Shown here in pieces: positions 1 to 9,884 of a DNA stretch of 24,462 nt (within the stretch, counting starts at the first letter, position 1; every line of letters starts with the position of its first letter). The stretch is from Beroe ovata (Eukaryota > Ctenophora > Nuda > Beroida > Beroidae). The stretch lies in assembly GCA_946803715.1 (NCBI GenBank), contig CAMPET010000014.1, positions 240,146 to 264,607 of the forward strand. Reading direction: 5' to 3'. The position numbers and the translations under genes were made by a program. The notes below the pieces were generated by a model that made no database searches, was not told where the DNA came from, and saw only the letters and a program-made list of their open reading frames with translations.

Positions 1-26
1 CACACACACACACACACACACACACA
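1..26. repeat. (CA)n microsatellite at window start
   Basis: Uninterrupted CA dinucleotide run at the very first bases. The window also ends in a (GT)n run, so both edges lie in simple repeats where assemblies commonly break. Confidence 0.95.
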
Positions 27-1232
27 ATCTGCAACTGTCAGAGTAACGGCGCCGAGTCCCATTTCTGAGAGGGCGGTGAAGAATCGTGGAGTCTCGTGTC
101 AGGGGAGGAAGAGAGAGAGAGGAGGGGCCAGGGGCAGATAGTTGCTTATCAGGGCAGAGACACATGTTTGCGCTAGGGGGGGTCTGTAGTCCGATATTTG
201 CGATATAATGGGTTGTTGAGTGTGCCAGATGGTAACATGGCGAGATCTAGCCAGTGCTATAACTTGGTACAAATTCACACACTGATGTCTTCATTTATCC
301 ACTCCGCTTAGGCATATTCACGAAATGTGCATGCATATGCCCTGGCAGACTATTTTCTTATTTTAATCGGTATGTGGTTCCACGACCCGAGCCTGATGTC
401 GAGAAGGGGTCTCGCCTCGAGTAATTACACCGCGCGCAGTGTCACTGCCCGTGGCTGTGCAGTTATATGATTCGACTTCCTGATTGAGCTATTATGACTA
501 GTTTCTCGGTAGATGACGTATGTTTATTTGCGAAAAAAGATTGACATATCATTTCCGCTTGACTTTCCCGATCATTAGTTTTTACCGAGTCGCCATAGAA
601 TGACGCTCGTTATTATAGTTACCCTATGTCAATATGTAGTTGATTGCAATTAGGTCACAAGGAAACTGGGGCACTTATAATAACCCCCGAGCATGATACC
701 TCCCTCAATATCTGTCTGATTTCTCGGCTCGCTCCATAAATTCTAACAATGGTTTGTGCTTCTTATGTATCATTTTGAGATTTTTGAATCCCAATCTTTT
801 GACGGGCATAATTGATATGAGTGAGTTACCATCATTATTTTCGCATTCTCATACACGGGTGATAAGTACTTCATATCAGCCCAGCCGTGAAGCACTTGTT
901 CACCAGACTTGTGTGGATAATTTGTCGAAGTGTTCGTTTACTTCAATGTTAGGAATTGGAATCGTTTCTCCGTTGGGAGATTCCGTGACTCTTTCATAAA
1001 GCTCGAGGGATTAAATCTCTTCCGATCTCGAATCTCCATTCCCCGTGTTGTTATATACCCATCACGATGGTTTAGTGCATCACTCCTCTACTAATCATGG
1101 ATGAGAGCTTATCATTGTCCTAACCCCACCCTACATCCCTACGTGCTACTATAATTTAATAGAGATCAAGTTCTGCCCGTATCTCCCGCCAGTCATGCAC
1201 ATTGCACGAGTACCCATCCCTCGGTATTTAGT

Positions 1233-1293
1233 CTGTGTGTGTGTGTTTGTGTGTGTGTGTGGGTGTGTGTGTTTGTGTGTGTGTGTGGGTGTG
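1233..1293. repeat. (GT)n microsatellite, interrupted
   Basis: GT repeat broken by TTT and GGG variants. It runs directly into the CACGTG cluster. Confidence 0.9.
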
Positions 1294-1330
1294 TCACGTG
1301 ATGCGTGACACGTGGTGCGTGACACGTGTG
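1291..1330. promoter_or_regulatory. Cluster of three CACGTG E-boxes
   Basis: CACGTG occurs at 1295-1300, 1309-1314 and 1323-1328, spaced exactly 14 bases, in a repeated TGCGTGACACGTG-like unit. The first box sits in TCACGTGA, the palindrome preferred by USF/MITF/TFEB-type bHLH-zip factors. GTGTCACG (1291-1298) and CGTGACAC form an inverted pair. Whether anything binds here is inference; the array may simply be a short minisatellite next to the GT tract. It is about 3 kb upstream of the MCC-like start codon. Confidence 0.4.
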
Positions 1331-1875
1331 CTCTGTAACCTGCATAACTGTCACAGTATACATGACATGTTCCTGATTAGCGGGAATCAGTATTGAATTG
1401 AGATATTATTCGGTTATCCATCAGTCATCATGTATAGTATTGTACAGTTGGTTCGATTTGGTTCTGCTTTGACTCATTTCCAGGCAGCACAAACTTTTAG
1501 TGTCCTAAGTGTGAGTATTAACTGTATTTTCACTAGTCAGATAGATTAATCGGTGTGAATCAGGAATCTGTACAAATTGAGTTCTATTATCAACTTCTTA
1601 TCACGTTGACTATGACCACTGACTGGGGATTCCCACATCACCAGTTGTCGATTACCCAGTTTAATAAGTTAATTACCAACATTAGTAACAATGTTAATAG
1701 GATGGTAATTAGTGTTATTACTGTTCTTGTTGTTAAACATACCAATGTTTCCATGTTTTGTTACGAATCTGCGGGTTATTCCTAGAACTGACGTCCACTC
1801 AACAACACAACCTTGTTTTATGTTGCTGCTGTTACCATATATTCCTGACTTCCACCAATGGAATCATTCTGTGAA

Positions 1876-1885
1876 GTCACGTGAC
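1876..1885. promoter_or_regulatory. Perfect GTCACGTGAC palindrome (E-box)
   Basis: A 10-base perfect palindrome containing CACGTG, matching the extended USF/CLEAR-type site. It is isolated and its function is unproven. Confidence 0.3.
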
Positions 1886-2033
1886 GCGTGTTCTCCACCA
1901 ATCAGCTGCTATCTTCCCGATCATGTGACTCTGTCCCCACTGAAATCAGGTGTTACCTGCTAATTACCATGGTATTCCCAGTGTTGTCCTAGTAATACAC
2001 ATCTCCTTCCCTGCAGTCTGCTATACACTTCCC

Positions 2034-2066
2034 ACACACAAACACATGCACACAAACACATGCACA

Positions 2067-2107
<41 letters not shown>
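2034..2107. repeat. (CA)n microsatellite with ACACAAACACATGC units
   Basis: CA run preceded by three copies of a roughly 14-base variant unit. The open reading frame across it is repeat translation. Confidence 0.9.
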
Positions 2108-2110
<3 letters not shown>

Positions 2111-3382
2111 TACATTGATCATAAGCAGTTGGAATTCACTGAGTTCTGTTATCCCAGTTCGCTGCTAATCATCATTGCGTAAAATTCCCAATAATTCATC
2201 AACTGAGTTTTCTATGATGCTCACTACTAATTCTCTGTATCCAGAGTTGTATTCTGCACATCCGTGATCACATCTCCGTTGTCTACGTTGTATTTGACAT
2301 AAAACATCCCATGATCAGAAAGTGGGCGTGGTCGCCGGTTTTGCTTTCATCGGCTGAGTGAGTGAGTTTTTAACTTGTCGTTATCATTACTATAAGCCAT
2401 TGTAAAACTGAGTCGTGTGACGTCTAGGCAGGTGCAATAATTCTTGTTCAGTCAATTGTTGTTCATACTCACACACCATAATACAAACCATGAAAAACTC
2501 ACTTTCTTTTCGTTTCATCGTCGGATGGTTTTGACTTTAAAACCATCTTTTCATCCATTTCGATGAAATTAAATCCTTGCGCTTACAGCACACAGGGACC
2601 TTATCTTTCCATTTCGGCATTCTCATTTCTCTGTATGAATCAAATTTCCATTTAAACCTTATTCAATATGTGCAATTTAGATTCAAACGATGCATTCTTG
2701 TTAGGTCTTTCATTCACACCTCAAACCAATTCCACGACAAGATTGTTCATATTGTTTACTGTTATCGGTGAACGACTCCAATAATGGAATAAAGCCCCCG
2801 CTTCTTTTTCCCTTTGTTCCCCCATTTAAACAGCAATTCTACTGCTCCGAAAAGAATATCCTGAAATTATAATATTCTAGCACCTATTTCGATTTGTAAG
2901 TTCACACAATGAACGGATTAATTGAGACTTCCATTTGGAATATAATGTGAGTATGGTCAATGACTCAAATATTTAGAGTGAGGTTCCTTTACCCAGCGGT
3001 TTGTGCCGCGCGCGTACTGTGTTTTATCGTTATTCGTCTAGTTTGATGCTGTCACGAAGAGAGTGGTTCAGTTAGGATGGTGCTTTCTTCTCCATAAACC
3101 ACACGGCACACACTTTGTTAGTTTGTCTTGTAACGAAATATCAAATGTGACTCCATCAACTCATCATCAGTATGACAATCGTTAGGCAAAGGCTCATCAA
3201 AGCAAAGGCACATGGTCAATGATATGTCAATTTGAGAGCTGACAAGTCACTAATTGTAAATTATACTCAAGAAACTCAAGATAACTGGGAGTGGAATGTC
3301 AAATTCAGATTTTATAAATAACTAGAGCGGCCCTGGTCACTAGTCCTGACCACATTCTGTGCAACTGCTTACTGCGTGTGTG

Positions 3383-3501
3383 ATTGTTAGTGTGTGTGTG
3401 TTAGTGTGTGTGTGTCTGTGTTTGTGTGTTTGTCTCTCTGTGTTTGTGTGTTGGTCTCTGTGTTTGTGTGTTTGTCTTTCTGTGTTTGTGTGTTTGTGTG
3501 T
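3383..3501. repeat. GT-rich minisatellite
   Basis: About four imperfect copies of a roughly 22-base unit with TGTGTTTGTGTG and GTCTCT variants follow a (GT)n core. Long frames on both strands across it are repeat translations. Confidence 0.85.
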
Positions 3502-4290
3502 GTTCAACTTTCAGTACCAGTTCTTCTGTAGTACCCCCTGCAGTAGTCGTGAGTCTGTTGGGAATCCACAACTCAAGGGAGATCAAAGGAACTCGCTTTG
3601 AACAAAGAGTTTTTACCTCCAATTATCCTCCCTTCCCTTTGAGAGCAGCATCTAATCTAGCATACGTTAGTCTGCTGAGTAACTCCTTCAATTCAGAGTT
3701 CTGACTGCACAGCGCGTTTACATTGACAGTTCATTGATGTCATAGTGACATACTTGATAAATGCCAGTGTCACCCATGCGCCAGTATCTCTGACGCTGAT
3801 TATATGCCTGTTCCGTACTATGTACTCAAATTAATTTCAGGAAAATTTCTCCCTTTTTATCTCTTTCCTGTAGGGTCCGAAAAATGGGGAAAATGCTTGT
3901 TTCTAAGTTCTACTTATTAAGTTCTTGTTGTTATGTGGATAGAAAATATTCAGCATAGATGAGTGCAGTAGGAATATTCCTTATCCATTGCTGCCTCAAT
4001 GCCTGGTTTGAATAGTTGCCAGCAAATTAATGCTGCTTAATTTGATTACAGTATTGTTTGTCATTCGCTTGGTCAGCGGAGAGTAAAGCTGTCTGCGCAA
4101 TGTAGACTATCCTTATGCGAATATTAGTAGCATTATTCCTGTTTTCACCATTATTGATGAACCTTGCTTTTTTGAGAGCTTCTTTTTACTATTGCGACGA
4201 TTTTGAAAATCTCCCTTTTCTCATCTTCAATTCTGGATGATAATTGTAATTCTTTACCGCATATTCTCACTATAACTATAGTATGTGAAA

Positions 4291-7200
4291 ATGCCGTGTT
4301 ACATTGAATCGCAAACACCGATTAATGGACTCAGTAAGGGTATTTCCCGCAGGAGCAAGAAGAAACGGTAAGACAAAGAACCTCATACTTCCAGTCACAT
4401 TCCCTCATGATCATGCAAACCTGAATTCATCAATATTCAATCCATGCCCATTCAGTTCGACTGCGGCTCAACCCTGTTTTTAAAACTCCACATAAATCGC
4501 CGATTTTGAGCTCCAATTTTATCGGTTTCCTGGCGACCCTATGCCAAGCCGCGCGAATTGAGTTAGACCATCGTCAGCAACCAGTAGTATAAAATCCACC
4601 ATGTGAAAAGAGTAATATGTGGGGGAGTGAATCTTGAGACGAGCTGCGATCCGTGGCTTTTAAAGTTGAAAAATATTCGATTATTATATTAAAATTTCCA
4701 TGTTCATCCCAACTTTAACAGCCAGAATGATGTCATGAACATTATGCAAGTTTTTTTTTTGTGAATCGTGTGCTCTGACACACACTGAAACAGCATTTCC
4801 GGCCCTATAAAACCAGTGGATAAATTATGACGTATCATCTCGTTACTAATGAGTAATGATGAATCAATAGTTGATATGTAGCTGCAGATGTGCTGACATT
4901 TGCTGTTTCAGGTATTCCCACGATGATCGGATGATCCTATTCAAGGATGGAGGAGGGGATAAGTGTCCACACTGTCACAAACTGGAACAGGAACTCGCAC
5001 GAGCTGAGAACGAGATGGTCAATATACTCCCAGAGGTGCAACAAGCTCGCAAAAACAACAAACTATTCGACAGTCTCAAGGTATTTGTGATGAGAGTGGC
5101 GGATTATGGATATCGGTCGTGTCTGTGTGTGTGTGTATGACATGTCGCTGTGGTTATCTCTTTGTGTGTCTTACATTGAGATTGTTTTCAAAGTTTTGCG
5201 CATTTCACCTCCTCATCCCCTCATCCACTACTCAGTCCTCACCTCCTCAGTCCTCATCCCCTCATCTAGGAGCAGTTGAGTAAAACGGAGGCAGAGTTAG
5301 AGAGAGTGGAGGCTCAGATGGAGCAAACATTGGGCGAGTTGAGATCAGCCAAGTCGGGCCAGACAGAGGCCATCCAACTAAAGGATGTGTACCGGAAGAA
5401 ATGCGAGGCGTATCTCCGACAGAGGAAAGATATCGAGGAGCAGATCACTGATGGTATGTGTTGATCAGGTTCATTATTTGTTCGGTTTTTCCTCGGAGGA
5501 GGACGTGGCCATATCAATCTCATGTGTGATCAATCCAGCCCAAGTTTCCACTGATCTCGTCTTGCTCAGGAAGTTTGGAAGGTGTACAGCGTGTTATGAA
5601 GGAACCTCTGACCCTTGATTCAGAGGCGGCCCTAGGACCAGAGAGCGAAACTAGGGAGGAACTCATATGGAAGATTAACAATCTCGAGGATCACGTCAAG
5701 CAACTCACTGATGAGAAGCAGGTTGCTATTAGCAACTGTGTTGCTTTCGATTGTGTTGTTTTTTCCTTAATCTCTTTAGTGGGAAGATCATTTCATTTTT
5801 GCACAATGCACACAATACAATCATAGTAGCTTTAATACGAGTCTAAGATAATGTCCCAAAATAAATGCCCATGTAGCCAACAGTCTAAGAAAATATCGCA
5901 CCCCGCTCTATCGTATTGCACAGTTTTAATGACAATCAAGTAACCCTGCGACACAAATATTCGACTGTATCAATGTCATAGTTATGTGCAGGAAATATCG
6001 TAATACGTACAAATTCTCTGCTAAAACTGGTGTCATTGTCCTACTAAAATGGCGTCAGTGTAGTTATCCCACCAGTTTTTTGATACCCCTTTATCACTTC
6101 AGGAGTTATTGAAGCGTGGACCATCATCAAGCAAAGGGGGCGTGGTTGAGGAGGAGAAAGTGGAGGAGCTGACACTGGAGCAGCAACTCGCTGACAAAGC
6201 TGTCATCAACACGGAGGTGTCACGGGCTGCTGATAACGGTGTCATGGACACTGACACCGCCTCCTCCCTCTCCGAGGCTCTCCAGGACTGTACCTCAGTC
6301 CGTGACGTCATCAAGACCCTCTTCAGCCACGGCTCAGCTCAGGTTGATAAGAAGATGAAGGAGCGGGAGTTACAGCTGGAACGACAGAACACCAAGGTTG
6401 AACATCTCAAGAGTCAGATAGACGTTATGGCGCTGACCCTCGCCGAGAGCAAGGGCTACGCAAACCGACTCAGTATGTTAGTGGGTCAGTACGATGCTGC
6501 AAACAGTGCTCTCACCCTTGCTCTCAAATACTCGGAAATGGGAATAGAGGTATCCGAGGTCCTCAATTTACTGTCAGACTCCGAGCAGAATCTCCTGATA
6601 GCAAACTGTAACAAACCGGGGCAGGATTCAAAACCGGGATTTCTCAGTTCGGGCAAGGTAACCATGGAGCGGAAAAAGGCGATGAATAGCCGGCGACAGG
6701 TTGAGATGCGGGCCAAATCGTTGCTCCAGAAGTTGGATAAAACTCTAGAAGACCCATCAGGTGTCTGGGAAACGATGAGTAACAGCACTCACACGAGCAG
6801 GCACAGTAATGGCGCGAGCAGTGTGGGATCTCAGAACTCTACAGCAGCAGCTGAGATAGAAATATCTCAGACAGAAATGTTGAAATTGAAGGAGTATAAG
6901 GAGCAGTTGAAGGGGCACAAGAACGCCCTGAAAGCATCTGTGAACATCGAACTCGACACAAGTATCCTGACACAAGATACAGAACCCGCGTTGGGGAGCG
7001 GCAACAGTAAGACAGACCTGCGTCTCGATCTGGAGCATGCTGTCATGTTACAGGAGCTTAACTGCGCCAAGGAGGAACGCGCCGAGATGAAAGCCATGGC
7101 TTATCTCTCGCAACAAGAACTCCGAACTCTAGAACTGAGACTGGAGGCAGCAAAGCTGCAGGAACAGGGATACAAAACTCAGTTGAGTTACTACAAAACT

Positions 7201-8079
7201 GAGTGGAGGGAAGAGTTGAGAAAACGGCGGAGGCTGACCAAGGAGGTGAAGGCAAAGAACTCAGGAGAGCCCAACCCAGAGGAGTTTACTCTGGAAATGG
7301 AGCTGTCTGAAGCCCTAAAACGGGAGAAGAAGTTGAAGTTGAAGATGGCAGAGTTGACTGAGAACATTGAGAGGCTATCGAGGAACGCAGAGATGAGGAA
7401 CGGTCAGCAGAACACGTACATCACTGATCTGAAGAGGACAAATGATGCTCTTACCAGGTAAACAAAGGGATTGTGGCGGTACCCCGGGGTAATACAACTA
7501 CTACTTGATAAAAAGGAAGGGTGTTGCATGTACACACGTTGAGAGTATTTTGATCAGCATTTCGGTGCTGACCCGTAGTCAGGAGTAGAGCACAGAGGCC
7601 GCATCAGCAATAGTATTGCAGCCTTTTTGTTCATCATTCATGGTAAGAATACTTACAAAATATCAACTCTCTCTCTGTCCACAGTGCATACGACAAGAGC
7701 AAGAAAAAGCACGCTCTGTCACTGAAGAAGTTGGAAGCTCAGATAACACAACTCGTTGCCCAGCACGAACATGAGGCCAAATCCTCTGATTCTGTCAAAG
7801 TGAATGTCACCTCCGACAGTAACAGACACACGGGTGATTCAACCCGGCTTGAGGAAATGGCAAATAACAGGTAAAATGCAAGACTGATTTCGTCTATCGG
7901 AAGTGTCTCAGTTTGATTATTAGAATTCGGAGCGGTTGTTGGATAAACATGAACTTAAATTCATGATGACCGATGAACTCTCAATTCGATGATATTCATA
8001 CTTCAATTTCAGGCTGTCGTATTTTGAAGAGAGAAGTTGCAGTAGCTTTGGCAGTCACGGGGAAGAAACAGAACTTTGA
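4291..8079 (+). CDS. MCC: MCC-family coiled-coil protein (colorectal mutant cancer protein orthologue), complete, 7 exons
   Basis: Exons: 4291-4367, 4912-5080, 5270-5453, 5570-5721, 6103-7457, 7685-7870, 8013-8079. All have GT/AG borders and compatible phases, giving 729 residues plus stop. The ATG at 4291 has A at -3 and an in-frame TAG just upstream. The N-terminus has a basic RRSKKKR (about 20-26) and a CPHCH motif (44-48), then coiled coil. Residues 249-356 hold the strongly MCC-like block (LQDC, LFSHGSA, VEHLKSQ, SMLVGQY, ALKYSE). About 500-566 match the MCC/USHBP1 coiled-coil region (LDLEHAV, LQEL). AYDKSKKKH near the end matches the vertebrate AYEKAKKKH. The C-terminus is ETEL, a class I PDZ ligand like ETSL in human MCC. 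Vertebrate MCC binds PDZ proteins such as Scribble and is linked to cell-cycle and Wnt control at cortex and cytoplasm; that role here is inference. Human MCC (short form) is 829 residues, so this one is somewhat short, mainly in the N-terminal half. Confidence 0.9.
8065..8076 (+). other. MCC: C-terminal PDZ-binding motif codons (ETEL)
   Basis: The last four codons before TGA (8077-8079) read E-T-E-L, fitting the class I consensus S/T-x-hydrophobic at the free C-terminus. They lie on a tiny last coding exon (8013-8079) whose acceptor and phase agree with the exon before it. Confidence 0.85.
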
Positions 8080-8170
8080 TATTCAGATTAATCCGCTCTG
8101 CTGAGTGTATAGTCAGAAAGAATTGGGGCAGTCATTGACACCCTGGTCGCCGCTACCTGCGCTGCTAACG

Positions 8171-8186
8171 CACGTGTTAACACGTG
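8171..8186. promoter_or_regulatory. Two CACGTG boxes in the 3' region of the MCC-like gene
   Basis: CACGTG at 8171-8176 and again at 8181-8186, separated by TTAA. This is the same motif that clusters at 1.3 kb. Its position downstream of the stop makes a promoter role uncertain. Confidence 0.2.
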
Positions 8187-8276
8187 ACATTGTGTTAGCT
8201 AGCATCCTACCACATGGTCCACAATGAACACGTTACACCGCGGTTCAAGTTACAAATTGTGTGACTCAGATTAAAC

Positions 8277-8282
8277 ATTAAA
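8277..8282 (+). terminator. Possible polyadenylation signal ATTAAA
   Basis: ATTAAA about 200 bases after the MCC-like stop, in AT-rich sequence. It is a common variant of the eukaryotic poly(A) hexamer. An AATAAA at 8801-8806 is an alternative. Confidence 0.35.
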
Positions 8283-8800
8283 ACATTTTATCATTATTAA
8301 GTTGACCAAATGTTGTTTGCGAATTGTGATTTGTTGAGAAGGAGAGAGCAGGAGAAACAGATTTGATATTATAGTTGTAGATTGTACACATAATTATATC
8401 CTTACCTCAGAGCAATGTTTGGGCAACATTGAATTGTACAAAAGCCTTCAGATTATATACGTTTTTTTGAAACAAAAATATTTTATTAATTTTGAAAAGA
8501 TGAGAGTAGCTCAAGAGTACATAGGTATAAAAAGTCTAAATCCTTTACGTTAATGAATTTGTTTATAAAAACATTTTTATTTTGGTGCTGACATTGGTTT
8601 GTTACCTTGACGTTACGTTTTTACAGCAGTTTGTTCCAAATTTCGGTTCCACTTTAACTACTTGAAGTTCCACTTAAACTACATGAAGAACTTCACACGT
8701 TTGTTTTTTGTTTCTGCCTATAGACTTAGAGCATTCCTTATTACAATTACATGATGTAATACATTATCTCGGATTAAATTTTAATACAATAGATGAAGAA

Positions 8801-8806
8801 AATAAA
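8801..8806 (+). terminator. Possible polyadenylation signal AATAAA (+ strand)
   Basis: Canonical AATAAA about 720 bases past the MCC-like stop. It competes with the nearer ATTAAA at 8277; transcripts would be needed to choose. Confidence 0.35.
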
Positions 8807-8956
8807 CTCGAATTAAGGTTTTGTTGAAGCTTTCGTTAATTAGATTGTACTTGTAGCATTTTATTGGGACTACAAGTTTTCTAAGTGCCAAGACAATTCA
8901 TTCCCATTCAATGCTAGCTCTTCCCATTTCACCCATGTCAATGTCATGATGCTTAT

Positions 8957-8962
8957 TTTATT
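8957..8962 (-). terminator. Possible polyadenylation signal AATAAA (- strand)
   Basis: TTTATT on the plus strand reads AATAAA on the minus strand, about 0.9 kb beyond the visible stop of the KMT2E-like gene. Others lie at 8482-8487 and 8576-8581. If used, the 3' ends of the two convergent genes would overlap or nearly touch. Confidence 0.3.
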
Positions 8963-9104
8963 TTTAGCCTCACTGAGCTTATTTCACCATGACCCAGGTG
9001 TGTAACTGTAATTGTTTTCGATTGAGCGTCCCCTCTGCGGCTATCCATGTCGGATGATATCCCAATCTCCCTTTCCCGGACTTGTCAGATTTGACCTCTG
9101 TTTC

Positions 9105-9165
9105 TCGCGCGCGCCTGGCGATGCGCCCGCGCCTGGCGATGCTACGCCCTTTGACGCGAGCATAA
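9105..9165. repeat. GC-rich dispersed repeat with GCGCCTGGCGATGC units
   Basis: Two copies of a 14-base unit at 9111-9124 and 9129-9142, followed by a segment ending TTTGACGCGAG. The CTGGCGATGCTA...TGACGCGAG stretch recurs near 17347-17377, so this is a dispersed element. Its GC content stands out from the AT-rich surroundings. Confidence 0.7.
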
Positions 9166-9550
9166 AAGTATTTGCAATTTGGATCACACAGGGAGTAATC
9201 AAAACAAGGGAATACGATTTGTGTTATGAATAGACAAAGTCCAAATAAATGTATCATTTCGACAACTAAATATAAATGTGGCTTTTAGTTTTAAACCGTT
9301 TGATTTTTCAAACAAACCATGCCAGTATCAGTATGGAATTGGAACCGGTCATACGACACTGCAGCATCAATGAATTACCAATATAGTAATTATGGTACGC
9401 ACTATTACATCAAGAAGATATAGAACTTTAGCCTGCAAAATTACAACACAACCTAAAATACGGGAACGGAAAGCTACGTGATCCATTCCTTCCGATTGAA
9501 CAGATAGTTACAGTTACACGAACTATTGATCTAGTGTAGATGTCTTCAGG

Positions 9551-9603
9551 CTCATTCAAATTGCCTGAAAATTGCTCATTCAAATTGCTCATTCAAATTG
9601 CGC
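9551..9603. repeat. Short tandem repeat of CTCATTCAAATTG
   Basis: Three copies of CTCATTCAAATTG, the first separated from the second by CCTGAAAATTG. Possibly a replication-slippage product. Confidence 0.7.
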
Positions 9604-9884
9604 AAAGTCACAGTTTCGGATTCGAATGACCCACCAATTAGAGAGGAAAATCCTAAGCAATAAAATATACTCTATACATTTATCTGAAGCTTTATCGCTT
9701 AAAATTAAATATCACGAATCTTACTTATGAGTGCTTAATGAGTGTGTATGTGTACAAAATCTGGCCAAAACAACTCTGACCAAATAGGCGCGCTCTTCTG
9801 AACTGAACGCACTAGAACAACAAAGTTAAAACAGATATAAAAGTATAAAATAACTTAATTGGAAGAGAAAAAGACAAGAGACTT

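Larger units (their letters stand above)
27..4290. other. Gene-free 5' flank of the MCC-like gene
   Basis: About 4.3 kb in which I see no convincing exon. The open frames here, such as 754-999 and 1555-1785, are short, lack recognisable motifs and have no supporting splice-phase chain. Reading frames across 2034-2107 and 3383-3501 are only translations of simple repeats. It contains microsatellites and CACGTG boxes, listed separately. Promoter and 5' untranslated exons of the downstream gene could lie here, but I cannot place a transcription start. Confidence 0.6.
8080..9884. other. Convergent intergenic region
   Basis: This 1.8 kb lies between the tail of the MCC-like gene (+) and the tail of the KMT2E-like gene (-). 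It is AT-rich at 8.3-8.9 kb with poly(A) signals for both strands, then has a GC-rich repeat near 9.1 kb and a short tandem repeat near 9.57 kb. I see no further exon with confidence. The minus-strand frame at 8979-9257 runs through the GC-rich repeat and is not a gene. Confidence 0.6.

Noticed and set aside
754-999. 81-codon plus-strand open frame
   Set aside because: No motif, no clear splice context, and composition like the surrounding non-coding DNA.
2034-2107. His/Thr-rich open frame
   Set aside because: Translation of a (CA)n microsatellite; the same applies to the frames at 3383-3622, 23395-23583 and 23722-23907.
4353-4367. A 15-base micro-exon preceding the donor at 4368
   Set aside because: The frame stays open upstream to an ATG at 4291 with an in-frame stop before it, so one 77-base first coding exon explains the signal better.
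4805-4812. CTATAAAA TATA-like box as the promoter of the MCC-like gene
   Set aside because: It lies inside the intron 4368-4911 once the 4291 exon is accepted. It could serve a short isoform starting at ATG 4931, but nothing else supports that.
8979-9257. 92-codon minus-strand open frame with RIARR repeats
   Set aside because: The repeated Arg-rich part is just the GC-rich tandem repeat at 9111-9142, and the frame links to no splice site of a neighbour.
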